Source: Lachnospiraceae bacterium
Lineage (GTDB): Bacteria; Bacillota_A; Clostridia; Lachnospirales; Lachnospiraceae
Direction of reading: 5' to 3'
Assembly: GCA_017522685.1 (NCBI GenBank)
Contig: JAFWYN010000005.1
Span: 124,001-188,000 of the forward strand
DNA: 64,000 bases
Below the pieces are notes generated by a model, which was not told the DNA's origin, did not search any database, and saw only the letters and a program-made list of their open reading frames with translations. Shown here one piece after another: positions 22,759 to 31,294 of this stretch. How positions within the stretch are numbered: the stretch's first letter is position 1; each line of letters starts with the position of its first letter. The position numbers and the translations under genes were made by a program.

Positions 22759-24213
22759 TTATCTTTCTGTAATCCGATTGCTTTGTTGAAACCGAACCTG
22801 CAAAATTCTTTTGGTGTTTGCGTCCACCTTATAATATTCACTGATACGATAACCTACCAGCCATAATACATGCTCACCCTCTGCCAACAGGGGAATCCGG
22901 TTCCGTTGTATCTTGGGGATTTTTTCGGCTATCATATAGTCCTTTACTTTTTTATGTTGTAAAGCTTCTCCGCTGCGTAAGGTCAGATAATCTCCGCTCT
23001 TACGGTTTCGAAGTGTTAAACATCCTATTATTTTATCATAATCAAACCATTTCGTATACTGATTTCGGGGAATATCTTGAAGATTTATGGGATTTTTTTC
23101 CAAATCCAGGCGTTCCAGATGGATTCTTCTGTCCATACCCAGCGAAAAAACCTGCCCCCGATCCCCAATCTCCGACAGTTGAATCTGAATCTCCTCAAAT
23201 TCACAGAAATTACTTTCCGCCTCCTGCCGCTCCAAGAATAATTCATCATATTGTCTGCGGGCACGGATACCGTAGGGCAAATGAATCTCCCGATTTCCCT
23301 CCCGGCTAAAGATGGCGCACACATCCTCCACATGAATGGCTGCAATATCCTTGTGTTCCGGGGACAATTCATTCAAAAGCTTCAGCACCAGTCTCTTTTT
23401 CAGGAACTCATGAAGCGTATCAAAGGCTTTCCCCTCCAGCCTGAAGCCGGACGCATCGCCCGACACCTCCTGCACACACATATCCTTGGCCGCTTGTACC
23501 TGCTCTTCTATATAATATTCCGTTTCTGCCAAAATATCCGCCGTACGGTTCATACTTGCTACTGTTCCCGGCATAATTTCCTGTTCCGCATAGGATAGGA
23601 TATGATGACGGATTTTATTACGGGTATAATCATCGCTGTCATTGGTGCTGTCATGGCGATAGGCGATTCCTTTTTCTTCCAAAAAGGCTTCAATCTCCCA
23701 CCTGTGCAAACACAATAGGGGCCGGATAATCTGCCCCCTGACGGGACGAATCCCCGCCAGTCCGGTGAGTCCGGTACCGCGAAACAGATGGAAAAGCATT
23801 GTCTCCGCACGGTCGTTACTATTGTGGGCCACTGCGATTTTTTGTGCATTTATTTTTTCCGCCACCTCTGCAAAGGCTTCATAGCGCACCTGTCTGCCCG
23901 CTTCCTCTGTGGAACAGCCCCGTTCCTGGGCCAGATTCTCTACCTTTTCCTCAAAGAGGTAAAAAGGCACATCCCACTTTTCGCACAATGCGTTTACATA
24001 CTCTGCATCCTGAGAAGCATCCGGACGAATCCCGTGATTCACATGCACCACATGAAGCTTCAAATCCAGCTTACTGCGTAGAGAAAGCAACATAAATAAG
24101 AGGCAAACAGAGTCTGCCCCTCCGGAAACACCAAGTACCACTCTGTCGCCCTCTTGCAACATTTGATGCCTCCTGCTGTATTCATAAACCCTTTCTTCTA
24201 CCGTCTCACGCAT
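22759..24213 (-). CDS. tilS: tRNA(Ile)-lysidine synthetase
   Basis: A 484-residue protein. The PP-loop VLGVSGGADSVCLLFML (about 26-42) and VVHVNHGIRPDASQDA define TilS, followed by AVAHNSNDRAETMLFHLFRG. The C-terminal TilS domain has KSGDYLTLR and KVKDYMIAEKIPKIQRNRIPL. It converts the wobble C of tRNA-Ile(CAU) to lysidine. It is adjacent to hpt and ftsH, the classic order. Confidence 0.96.
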   Translation of the reverse strand: MRETVEERVYEYSRRHQMLQEGDRVVLGVSGGADSVCLLFMLLSLRSKLDLKLHVVHVNHGIRPDASQDAEYVNALCEKWDVPFYLFEEKVENLAQERGCSTEEAGRQVRYEAFAEVAEKINAQKIAVAHNSNDRAETMLFHLFRGTGLTGLAGIRPVRGQIIRPLLCLHRWEIEAFLEEKGIAYRHDSTNDSDDYTRNKIRHHILSYAEQEIMPGTVASMNRTADILAETEYYIEEQVQAAKDMCVQEVSGDASGFRLEGKAFDTLHEFLKKRLVLKLLNELSPEHKDIAAIHVEDVCAIFSREGNREIHLPYGIRARRQYDELFLERQEAESNFCEFEEIQIQLSEIGDRGQVFSLGMDRRIHLERLDLEKNPINLQDIPRNQYTKWFDYDKIIGCLTLRNRKSGDYLTLRSGEALQHKKVKDYMIAEKIPKIQRNRIPLLAEGEHVLWLVGYRISEYYKVDANTKRILQVRFQQSNRITER

Positions 24214-24284
24214 AACAATCCTCTTATGTGCTGCTTTTGTGATTTCTCTATTACTATACCTATTTCATGGGCAAAAAGTCAACC

Positions 24285-25481
24285 TTATCTTGCCCGAAAT
24301 ATGCCCAGTACCACCACGGTCATATCATCCGTAATACGTCCGCTACTGTGACGCAGGGCAAACTGCAGTACCTTAGAGGCAATTGCTTCCGGATTCCTAT
24401 CCGGCAAATCTCCCAGGTAACTGCACAACATATCCTCATAGCCACTCATAGCCAGGGCATCCGTCACGCCATCCGTTACCATGATGATATAATCATTCTC
24501 AATCAGCTCTCTTTCTATCCCCTCCGAACCATTTTCCTGCAAAATCCCCAAAGGTAGGGTATTCATACTGATTTTTTCCACATAGGCATGACTTTTCAGA
24601 AAGGTGGTGGCTGCACCGGCCTTCAGAAACCGGCACATACCGCTATATAAATCCATACTGCAAACATCCAGGGTGGACATATTTTCCTCTTCGCAAGCCT
24701 CCAAGGCACTGTTTACCAGCCCCATTGCAGTAGGAATATTGTAGCCCGCCTCTATCATTTTCTCCATCAGATCCAATACTTTTTCGCTGTCCCGGGCCGC
24801 CTTTTCTCCGGAGCCCATACCATCGGACAAAAGCACCGTCAGCTTGCCGTCCACAGACTCAATCAGGGAATAATTGTCCCCCGACATCCGCTCTCCTTCC
24901 CGAATAGCCTTGGCGTAACCGGGCATCACCATAAACACCGGTTCCTTCACAAAGAAAAAGTACTTTTCCTCTCTCTCCACTAAATAGTCTGCAGTGGGTG
25001 CCGGAATCAGCCTTTCATCCAGTATGACGGAAAGCATATCCGATACCTCCCTGGTCCGAATCCCGCCGGCTTTGTCCGTGCGCATCCGCACACCTAATGT
25101 GAGCCGGCCTTCCGACTCTGCCTCCTCGGTATCATATAAATAAAATAAGTCCGTCACCTGCAAGCGTTCTCCCCGAAGCAACTGCACGATTTTTTTATAC
25201 TGTCTCTCCGGCAGAGGACGGGCACGAAACACCTCGGAAGCCATATCTGTCAGAATCTTGGATACCTCTGTCATATTTTTGCAAATCACTTCCTGTTTTT
25301 GGTAATTGCGCTTTCTATCTAGTATTTCCTGTCTGTTTCCGCCGACTCCGTCATATGTAACAACCAGGCTTTCCGCCAGCTCCTGAAAGGAATCCGCATA
25401 GGTTAACAGCTTTTTCTTGCCGTAATCCGTTAATACGCTATCCCTGTCTTTTCCGATTTCTTTTTTTCCCCATATCACCAT
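24285..25481 (-). CDS. spoIIE: SpoIIE-type PP2C phosphatase, short form
   Basis: About 398 residues from the ATG at 25481 (GGGAGAGGA upstream). The PPM phosphatase core shows KLTVLLSDGMGSGEKAARDS, an FLKAGAATTFL strand, DYIIMVTDGVTDAL and ITDDMTVVVLGIF. Position between divIC and tilS matches spoIIE, which activates sigma-F by dephosphorylating SpoIIAA. The long multi-pass membrane region of classical SpoIIE (over 800 residues) is absent; only a central regulatory segment of about 180 residues precedes the catalytic domain. Confidence 0.85.
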   Translation of the reverse strand: MVIWGKKEIGKDRDSVLTDYGKKKLLTYADSFQELAESLVVTYDGVGGNRQEILDRKRNYQKQEVICKNMTEVSKILTDMASEVFRARPLPERQYKKIVQLLRGERLQVTDLFYLYDTEEAESEGRLTLGVRMRTDKAGGIRTREVSDMLSVILDERLIPAPTADYLVEREEKYFFFVKEPVFMVMPGYAKAIREGERMSGDNYSLIESVDGKLTVLLSDGMGSGEKAARDSEKVLDLMEKMIEAGYNIPTAMGLVNSALEACEEENMSTLDVCSMDLYSGMCRFLKAGAATTFLKSHAYVEKISMNTLPLGILQENGSEGIERELIENDYIIMVTDGVTDALAMSGYEDMLCSYLGDLPDRNPEAIASKVLQFALRHSSGRITDDMTVVVLGIFRAR

Positions 25482-25590
25482 TGCTGTCCTCTCCCTTCTT
25501 AAACGGTAAGGACAATTATAAGCGGAGTCCCAAGCACTTTTTGTCAAAATAATGACGTGGCCACTCCAAATCCGTTGACATTTTTCGTAA

Positions 25591-25627
25591 CAAAAAAGGA
25601 CGAGTATCGCATTTACGATCATCGTCC
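25591..25627 (-). terminator. Terminator overlapping the divIC stop codon
   Basis: GGACGA (25598-25603) pairs with TCGTCC (25622-25627), with an inner ATCG/CGAT helix and a TTTTTT tail on the minus strand. The divIC TAG lies in the stem. It separates divIC from spoIIE, so spoIIE probably has its own promoter. Confidence 0.8.
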
Positions 25628-25959
25628 TAATCTTCTTTAAAAAATATTACTTCATCCTCATATACCAGCTTCAGATTCTTTTTGGCATATTCTTCAATGA
25701 ATTTCTTTGTTGTTACATATTTGGCATATTCCTCAATCTCTAATGCCTTCTGCTCCTCTATCCCCTGCAGCTTCATAATCTCATCCATATGCCCCTGTAA
25801 AGATTCCTTCTTCTGGGTCAATCCGTAGCTTCGAATCCCTACCACAACCAACAAAACTACCACTACCAGCGTTACCATGGCCATACTGAGCCTGTTCTGC
25901 ATGTTCTTTCGATAAGCCGCCTTTTTCCTGTGCTTCTTCTTCGCCATTTGTTTCCTCAC
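25627..25959 (-). CDS. divIC: Septum formation initiator, DivIC/FtsB-like
   Basis: A 110-residue bitopic protein. The basic N-terminus AKKKHRKKAAYRK is followed by a single TM segment (about 26-42, MAMVTLVVVVLLVVVGI) and a coiled coil (45-70), then the family ending YAKKNLKLVYEDEVIF. DivIC works with FtsL and DivIB in the divisome. It sits between yabQ and spoIIE as in Bacillus and Clostridia. Confidence 0.92.
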   Translation of the reverse strand: MRKQMAKKKHRKKAAYRKNMQNRLSMAMVTLVVVVLLVVVGIRSYGLTQKKESLQGHMDEIMKLQGIEEQKALEIEEYAKYVTTKKFIEEYAKKNLKLVYEDEVIFFKED

Positions 25960-25976
25960 ATATCACAACTGCTACT

Positions 25977-26459
25977 TTACCGTTTACATAATCTTATTTT
26001 AAGGACTTTCCACCAATTTTTCAACCATATTTTCAGATTGCCTGCAATTTTTCTTTTATGCTGATTGAAAGCCTCCCGTTTTCGTGCCATACTCTTTCCA
26101 ACTGCCTGAAACGGCCGCAACAAAAGACGGACGACTTTACCCACGATACGCAATATACCTTGCAACAGCTTGGATACATAAGTCACCAGGGGTACACTCA
26201 CCAGCCTTTTATACAGGCACATTCCGGTCAGGGCCCCTGCCACTGCAAACCAGCGCATCCCGCCGTTAGTGACACGGTACATCCACCAAAACACAAAAAC
26301 CGTACAACACAACCAGAAAAACAAATCCTCCAGCGACACCACCCACTGTCTGTGTGAAATCACTCTTCTGACAATCCGCAACAAATCATATACAACGGTA
26401 ATGCCGATACCCACCAACACAGACTGCCACAAAAACAAAGTATCCTCTGACATCCTCAC
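25977..26459 (-). CDS. yabQ: Spore cortex protein YabQ
   Basis: A 160-residue protein with about four hydrophobic segments in the first 110 residues (SVLVGIGITVVYDLLRIVR; DLFFWLCCTVFVFWWMY; FAVAGALTGMCLY) and a basic C-terminal tail. The YDLLRIVRRV motif after TM1 is typical of YabQ, a membrane protein needed for cortex formation and activation of SigE-stage steps. It is 6 bases from yabP. Confidence 0.88.
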   Translation of the reverse strand: MRMSEDTLFLWQSVLVGIGITVVYDLLRIVRRVISHRQWVVSLEDLFFWLCCTVFVFWWMYRVTNGGMRWFAVAGALTGMCLYKRLVSVPLVTYVSKLLQGILRIVGKVVRLLLRPFQAVGKSMARKREAFNQHKRKIAGNLKIWLKNWWKVLKIRLCKR

Positions 26460-26465
26460 ACCTTC

Positions 26466-26756
26466 TTAGCGAAACAGTTTGGAAAGAAAGGATTCGCCCT
26501 TCTGGCCGTGTCCGGGCACATCACTGTAAACAAAGCTGTCTATCCGGCCATCTATATCCACCTCGCCCTGTTCCAGGGATAAACGCCTCACATGCAGGTC
26601 ATCTCCCTTCAAGGAAAGCATGCCCTGTTCCGTCTCCAGCATAATCTCATGCAAATCAAAGGCCAGTACATCCTTCACTCCGGTAAGCAGGCACATCTGT
26701 CTGTTGGTCATGGTGACTTTATGGGTTTTCTGATTCATATTATTGAAATTCTCCAT
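26466..26756 (-). CDS. yabP: Sporulation protein YabP
   Basis: About 96 residues from MENFNNMNQKTH (26756). The YabP core is HKVTMTNRQMCLLTGVKDVLAFDLHEIMLETEQGML followed by LKGDDLHVRRLSLEQGEVDIDG. YabP acts with YabQ in the mother cell. The C-terminus is slightly extended (GQKGESFLSKLFR). Confidence 0.9.
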   Translation of the reverse strand: MENFNNMNQKTHKVTMTNRQMCLLTGVKDVLAFDLHEIMLETEQGMLSLKGDDLHVRRLSLEQGEVDIDGRIDSFVYSDVPGHGQKGESFLSKLFR

Positions 26757-26839
26757 TGGCTTCCTCATTCACATTCCTATCGGATTTATCATCCGCATTT
26801 AATGAATTATATGCGAAGCCGCGGAGGTTTATGACTGTA

Positions 26840-27079
26840 TTATAAGTATCGGAACAGCTCCTTCGCCTCATCCTTTTTCACGGTTTCCTGCACGTCCAGT
26901 ACCTCTACCTTTACCTCCTTATTACCGAAAGCAATGGTAATCACATCCCCTACCTTCACCTGTGTGGATGCCTTGGCCGGCTTGTCATTAATCATGACCC
27001 TGCTGGCATCGCAGGCTTCATTGGCCACGGTACGACGCTTAATCAGTCGGGAAACCTTCAAATATTTGTCCAATCTCAT
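26840..27079 (-). CDS. rqcP: S4-domain RNA-binding protein (RqcP/YabO-like)
   Basis: A 79-residue single S4 domain: MRLDKYLKVSRLIKRRTVANEAC and VMINDKPAKASTQVKVGD. Homologues (RqcP, formerly YabO/RlbA) bind obstructed 50S subunits with RqcH in ribosome quality control. The start at 27079 is chosen because upstream in-frame codons run into the hup terminator. It sits between hup and yabP, the usual order. Confidence 0.9.
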   Translation of the reverse strand: MRLDKYLKVSRLIKRRTVANEACDASRVMINDKPAKASTQVKVGDVITIAFGNKEVKVEVLDVQETVKKDEAKELFRYL

Positions 27080-27105
27080 ATTTGTTCTCCATTTCTTCAC
27101 ACAAA

Positions 27106-27133
27106 AGGGCCACCGCATAGCGGCAGCCCTCAC
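27106..27133 (-). terminator. Terminator after hup
   Basis: GGGC-GCCGC pairs with GCGG-GCCC with bulges and a TTTTG tail, 15 bases after the hup stop. It probably attenuates transcription into the S4 gene rather than blocking it. Confidence 0.6.
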
Positions 27134-27147
27134 TTAACGTTTATCAA

Positions 27148-27423
27148 TTATGCGTTAACCAAATCCTTTAAAGCCTTACCAGCTTTGAACTTAGGAGCCT
27201 TAGAAGCAGGAATGCTCATAGGCTTCTTGGTCAAAGGATTGATACCTTCTCTAGCCTTCTTCTCAGCAACTTCGAAAGTACCGAAACCAACTAACTGTAC
27301 CTTACCGCCAGCCTTTAATTCATCTGCTACTGCATCAGTAAATGCCTTTAATGCCTTTTCTGCGTCCTTCTTAGAAATTCCAGCCTGTTCAGCCATAGCT
27401 GCAACTAATTCTGTTTTGTTCAT
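27148..27423 (-). CDS. hup: DNA-binding protein HU
   Basis: A 91-residue HU: MNKTELVAAMAEQAGISKKDAEKAL at the N-terminus, then VQLVGFGTFEVAEKKAREGINP leading to the DNA-binding arm (GINPLTKKPMSIPASKAPKFKAGKALKD). It is a nucleoid protein, highly expressed, with a perfect AGGAGG and its own promoter and terminator. Confidence 0.97.
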   Translation of the reverse strand: MNKTELVAAMAEQAGISKKDAEKALKAFTDAVADELKAGGKVQLVGFGTFEVAEKKAREGINPLTKKPMSIPASKAPKFKAGKALKDLVNA

Positions 27424-27493
27424 TGTGAACTCCTCCTACTCAATTATTCTCTTGTTTATTGACAGATTCAATAAATCGAAACGTCTATAATTA

Positions 27494-27522
27494 TATATAT
27501 CTTTTTTCATGGTATTTGTCAA
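27494..27522 (-). promoter_or_regulatory. hup promoter
   Basis: TTGACA (27517-27522) and TATATA (27494-27499) spaced by 17 bases on the minus strand, right after the alarmone synthetase stop. Confidence 0.65.
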
Positions 27523-27537
27523 GGGATTTTGCCCTAT

Positions 27538-28239
27538 TTAACTGTATTTCTGGCTCTTTTCCGTATTCTCTTCGATATAATCTTTTACAGTTTCCATTCT
27601 GATATCTAAATTCGCACTTTCTTCTGCGCAATCCCGTAATTCTGCTACCAACATCTCCTGCATCTTTACATCCAGATTCTTCTTGTAATGCATCCGGTGC
27701 TCCAGACTTGCCCAAAAATCCATGGCAATGGTACGGAACTGTACCTCCACCTTCATCAACCGCTTTTCCTTCTGCAGGAAAATAGGCGTTTCCACAATCA
27801 GATGCAGACTACGGTAACCATTTTTCTTGGGATTCTTGATGTAGTCCTTTTTTTCTATCACTACAATATCATCCTGCTCCACTAAACAGGATGCCATCCG
27901 GTAAATATCACTAAGGAAAGGGCAAATCACTCGGATACCTGCCACATCCTTCAGATTATTCTCTATGGACTCCAGCTCCAGAGGCAATCCTTTTCTTTGT
28001 AGCTTTTCCACAATACTGTCCATGGATTTCAGACGTGACTTAATGGTTTCGATAGGATTGTAATCCTGCTCCAGGGAAAACTCCTGGCTCAGCACTCGAA
28101 ACTTGGTCTCAATTTCCAGCATGGCACAATTGTAATAGGTCATCAGCTGCTTCGTCTCCTTGGAATTACGAAGCTGCATCTTCTTCATCTCCACCGAAAG
28201 CTCCGGCCGGTTATCATCTATTTCCTGTATATCGCTCAT
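27538..28239 (-). CDS. Small alarmone synthetase (RelQ/YjbM-like)
   Basis: A 233-residue GTP pyrophosphokinase without hydrolase or TGS domains. The synthetase core includes YNPIETIKSRLKSMDSIVEKLQRKG, DVAGIRVICPFLSDIY, YIKNPKKNGYRSLHLIV and VEVQFRTIAMDFWASLEHRMHYKK. It makes (p)ppGpp from ATP and GDP/GTP, with expression level as the usual control. It lies between hup and the PEGA lipoprotein gene. Confidence 0.92.
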   Translation of the reverse strand: MSDIQEIDDNRPELSVEMKKMQLRNSKETKQLMTYYNCAMLEIETKFRVLSQEFSLEQDYNPIETIKSRLKSMDSIVEKLQRKGLPLELESIENNLKDVAGIRVICPFLSDIYRMASCLVEQDDIVVIEKKDYIKNPKKNGYRSLHLIVETPIFLQKEKRLMKVEVQFRTIAMDFWASLEHRMHYKKNLDVKMQEMLVAELRDCAEESANLDIRMETVKDYIEENTEKSQKYS

Positions 28240-28340
28240 TTGCGTTTGGTCTCCTTTGTATGGAAAATGTATACCTATATTTTAACTGATTTTCCACGAA
28301 ATTACAACAAAGGATGTATGAATATCCTGTGAAGAAAGTA

Positions 28341-28430
28341 TAAAAAAGCGGATACCCGCGTATCCGCTTGGGAGAATTGCTTCGCAATTCTCCTTAATCT
28401 CCACTACTGTACTCGCGCAATTTCCTATAG
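28341..28430 (-). repeat. Conserved hairpin module with terminator after the PEGA gene
   Basis: AAGCGGATA (28347-28355) pairs with TATCCGCTT (28361-28369) and on the minus strand is followed by TTTTTT, a good terminator for the PEGA gene. Upstream are hairpin GGAGAATTGC-GAA-GCAATTCTCC and a linker with TACAGTAGTGG and GGAAATTGCGCGAG. The whole module matches 13617-13699 inside the large element at 13.6 kb. Confidence 0.8.
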
Positions 28431-28451
28431 TTTAAAAAAGCTCTTTGCTGC

Positions 28452-29777
28452 TTATTCCATCACAATATCCGTCAAATCTCCCAAACTGCTGACCGCCAAC
28501 TCCCCAAAGGTAAAGGTAGAATCCTTTTCCTCCTTGTCCACATTGATGGTGTAGCTTCGGGTCTCATAGCCTGATTTACGCAGGGTAATGGTGTGACTGC
28601 CGGATTCTTTCTTAAAGCTGACCGGAGCGATACCGATATAATTGCCGTCCAGATACACCTCCACGCCCTCAGGCTTGTCGATGTATACCTTGTATTCTTT
28701 GGTTTCCTTTTCGGTCTCTACCTCTTTTTTGTTCAGGGCTAAATCCACATTCTGGGTGGGCTTGCTGACTTTGAAATAACCGGTCAGGGTTTCGTAGTCC
28801 TCCGCCTTGGCAATCACCTGATGGATGCCGTACTGCAGGGAAATGGGCCGTTCGTGGTTGATTAGCTTGCCGTCCACATAAACGCTTACCGCTTCTAAAT
28901 CCGTACTAAAAAGCACACTGCCGTACTGTGCCTGTACCACTTCCAGATCTCCGATATCCAGGGTCACCTCCTGATTTCTGCCGATGGTCACCTGCTTAGT
29001 ACCGCCACCGCCATTATGACTGATGGTCACCTGATATGCCCCCTCCGGCACGGTCAGAAGCATATCCTCTGTAATCTTTGTTATCTTAGACTGTCCTACC
29101 TCGATAAAACCACCGATAAAGTCTGCATCATTTTCCAGACGAAGGTATCCGTGGCCTTTTTCCACCACGATGCTGTAAATACTGCTGCCCAATCCCCGGA
29201 ATGATAAAATATCCGCTTCGTTTAACTCCATGGAAGTGATTTGCTTTCCGTCCGAGAAAATCAGAGTATTTTCCGTCAGTCTGTAACCGCTTTTACCAAT
29301 AGTCACCTCATGTCTGTCCCAATCCAGGGCGTATTTCTCTGCGTCCTGAATGATAAATGCCTGAGAAGCCTGCTGCATACTGTTCAGACGCATAATCTCC
29401 TGAATATACGTCACCTCCACCACATCCCCGGGCTTCAGCTGGTTCAGTGCCATGGGCTGTCCGTATTTGTCCGCAAAGGTGCTGGTCCCCACCACATCCA
29501 AAGTATAACTTTCCGCAATCCCCGGGTCATAAAGAGTCACCTTATTCTGTGCAGTATCGCTTGTTACAAAAATAGCCGTTCCCTCTGCGTCAAAACTATC
29601 CGGTGCATAAACCACCGGGGTAGCCTCCGGCTGGGGTGCCGTTCCTTCTTGAGTGCCGGACTGCTCCTGTGAGGCCAAAGTCTGTGTACTGTCCGGCTGC
29701 TTTTTCTGCCCGCATCCGCAGCACAGGCAAAGCAATAATATGTAAATTAGTAAGAATGATATTTTCGTGTTTTTCAT
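28452..29777 (-). CDS. PEGA-domain lipoprotein
   Basis: A 441-residue secreted lipoprotein. Signal peptide FLLIYILLLCLCCGCG ends in a lipobox-like cysteine near 20-22, followed by a Gln/Ser/Thr/Pro linker (to about 55). The middle has beta-rich repeats, and two or three C-terminal PEGA repeats are visible (VYVDGKLINHERPISLQYG; VYLDGNYIGIAPVSF with SGSHTITLRKSGYE). PEGA domains are surface beta modules of unknown ligand. It ends with the hairpin module terminator. Confidence 0.85.
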   Translation of the reverse strand: MKNTKISFLLIYILLLCLCCGCGQKKQPDSTQTLASQEQSGTQEGTAPQPEATPVVYAPDSFDAEGTAIFVTSDTAQNKVTLYDPGIAESYTLDVVGTSTFADKYGQPMALNQLKPGDVVEVTYIQEIMRLNSMQQASQAFIIQDAEKYALDWDRHEVTIGKSGYRLTENTLIFSDGKQITSMELNEADILSFRGLGSSIYSIVVEKGHGYLRLENDADFIGGFIEVGQSKITKITEDMLLTVPEGAYQVTISHNGGGGTKQVTIGRNQEVTLDIGDLEVVQAQYGSVLFSTDLEAVSVYVDGKLINHERPISLQYGIHQVIAKAEDYETLTGYFKVSKPTQNVDLALNKKEVETEKETKEYKVYIDKPEGVEVYLDGNYIGIAPVSFKKESGSHTITLRKSGYETRSYTINVDKEEKDSTFTFGELAVSSLGDLTDIVME

Positions 29778-29790
29778 ACAATCATCTCCT

Positions 29791-30521
29791 ATAGTCCTCG
29801 TAAATTTCCTTCCAATTCTTCTATTGTGGGTAATGTACCCTTAAAGTCTTTCGGCATCAAAGCATTTAACTCATATTCCGATATTCCAATTGGTTCTGTC
29901 GAAGTTTCTACCGCATATTTAGCCAGAATATTATCCTTTGTCTTACAAATAAGAAGCCCTATCGTCTGTGTATCCCCTTCTCCTTTAAGGATATTATTAA
30001 CTGCCGAATGGCTAAAAAGTCAAAATTGTATGGATCCTTTGTTATTTCCTGTGTCAACTCACCGGTATCCGGTAATATGTATTGAAAATTGGTAATTGCA
30101 TGGCCCTGACGTTCATATAATCCTGTATCCAAGAAATTTAACAAAATAGCCCTTGACCAATTATTTTCAATAATTTTATCTACATAAAAATCCATTTTTT
30201 CAGGTTCTTTATGACATCTGTCTATTAATAGTTTTATATGCCCCCATGGTATCATAAAAACTTTATTGGATACCATCTGTAATTGTTCCCCAAGTTGGGG
30301 AACAATTTGTATTTCTCTAAAATTCTCATATTCTGAAAAAACTTGCTTCCCCACTTGCTCTCTGCATGTTTTTCTGTAATGTCTTTTCCTACTGACCAAT
30401 AAAACATTAGCATCTCATTATTCACACGAATAGAAGCCTTTATCTGACTTCTTCTATATCTATTTGCAAGTTCTTTAATCCAATTTCTATACTCCTCATC
30501 AAATTGCATTAATTTGCTCAT
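29791..30521 (-). pseudogene. Decayed YhcG/DUF1016 PDDEXK nuclease gene
   Basis: Three pieces of one DUF1016 protein lie in different frames. The N-terminus (30521 leftward, MSKLMQFDEEYRNWIKELA... SIRVNNEMLMFYWSVGKDI), a middle piece (ends near 29959, ...NFQYILPDTGELTQEITKDPYNFDFL) and the C-terminus (GDTQTIGLLICKTKDNILAKYA... to the TAG at 29791). A frameshift joins the first two. Between the last two the nuclease core (LIDLKxG-type PDDEXK residues) is deleted. It is therefore inactive. Confidence 0.85.
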
Positions 30522-30734
30522 AATCTTACACTCCTTTAATAGTTTTTGCTATTTTACAGCAATATGGCAGGAGTGTACCCCTTCAGAAACCTCCTGCTTT
30601 TATTGTAATGTGAATGAAAAGCATGAATTTCTGAAATAAAATAGAATAAGAGATTCTTAAGAAAAATAGAAAATATGCTTTGTACATAGCATATCAAATG
30701 ACACTAAAATATGCAAGCGGGATTTCCCTGGAAA

Positions 30735-30762
30735 CGAACAAAGAGGGCGCCTTAGCGCCCTC
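30735..30762 (-). terminator. Terminator at the end of the 30.7-35.8 kb run
   Basis: GAGGGCGC (30743-30750) pairs with GCGCCCTC (30755-30762), with TTTGTT following on the minus strand, just after the NUDIX stop. The region from here to 30521 is AT-rich and shows only a small ATATGCT/AGCATAT hairpin (about 30672-30694). Confidence 0.8.
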
Positions 30763-30768
30763 CAACTG

Positions 30769-31287
30769 TTATTTATCTCTTGGTCCGTTATAAATCACTA
30801 CTTGGTCCGGATTTGTCAGCCATATTTCAATAAACAACCTGTCAAAATCATTTATTTCTTCCGGCAGATTATCTCTACCAAAGAACTTATGCTCCACAAC
30901 CTCCTCCGGGTCATTAACTATATTTCCGTAATACGTTTGTGTCCTAAAAATAATAGAATTTGAATAAACAATATCACCATTAGGATATGTTATAAAGCGA
31001 TCTTGTCCGCTACATATGGCCATAAGCGATAACTCTTCTAATTCGATCCCTGCTTCTTCTCTTGTCTCTCTTCGAATGGCATCTTCAAAACTCTCTCCAA
31101 TCTCCATTCCTCCCCCAATAATAGCCCACTTTCCATTATCTTTCCGTTTTTGCAGTAATATCTCTCCGTTATTGTTCTCAATAATTACTCCTACTCCAAT
31201 AGTGATAATTGGTGCGTGCCCTATATGCTTTCTTAAGGTTTTTATGTACCCACCGTTCTCCCTATACTGTTCAATATATTCTTCCAT
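30769..31287 (-). CDS. NUDIX hydrolase
   Basis: A 172-residue NUDIX enzyme: HAPIITIGVGVIIENNNGE, then the box GGGMEIGES...RRETREEAGIEL and later VVEHKFFGRDNLPEE. The YIKTLRKHIGH start is shared by a clostridial NUDIX subgroup. The substrate is unknown. It is the last gene of its run and ends at a strong terminator. Confidence 0.87.
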   Translation of the reverse strand: MEEYIEQYRENGGYIKTLRKHIGHAPIITIGVGVIIENNNGEILLQKRKDNGKWAIIGGGMEIGESFEDAIRRETREEAGIELEELSLMAICSGQDRFITYPNGDIVYSNSIIFRTQTYYGNIVNDPEEVVEHKFFGRDNLPEEINDFDRLFIEIWLTNPDQVVIYNGPRDK

Positions 31288-31294
31288 TTCCTTC

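Noticed and set aside
22743..22841. Longer hpt start overlapping tilS
   Set aside because: The extra residues have no family similarity; MAEKINVLL at 22742 has a suitable ribosome-binding site.
25510..25552. Strong sigma-A promoter for spoIIE (TTGACA...TATAAT)
   Set aside because: The two boxes are 21 bases apart, too far for a normal promoter.
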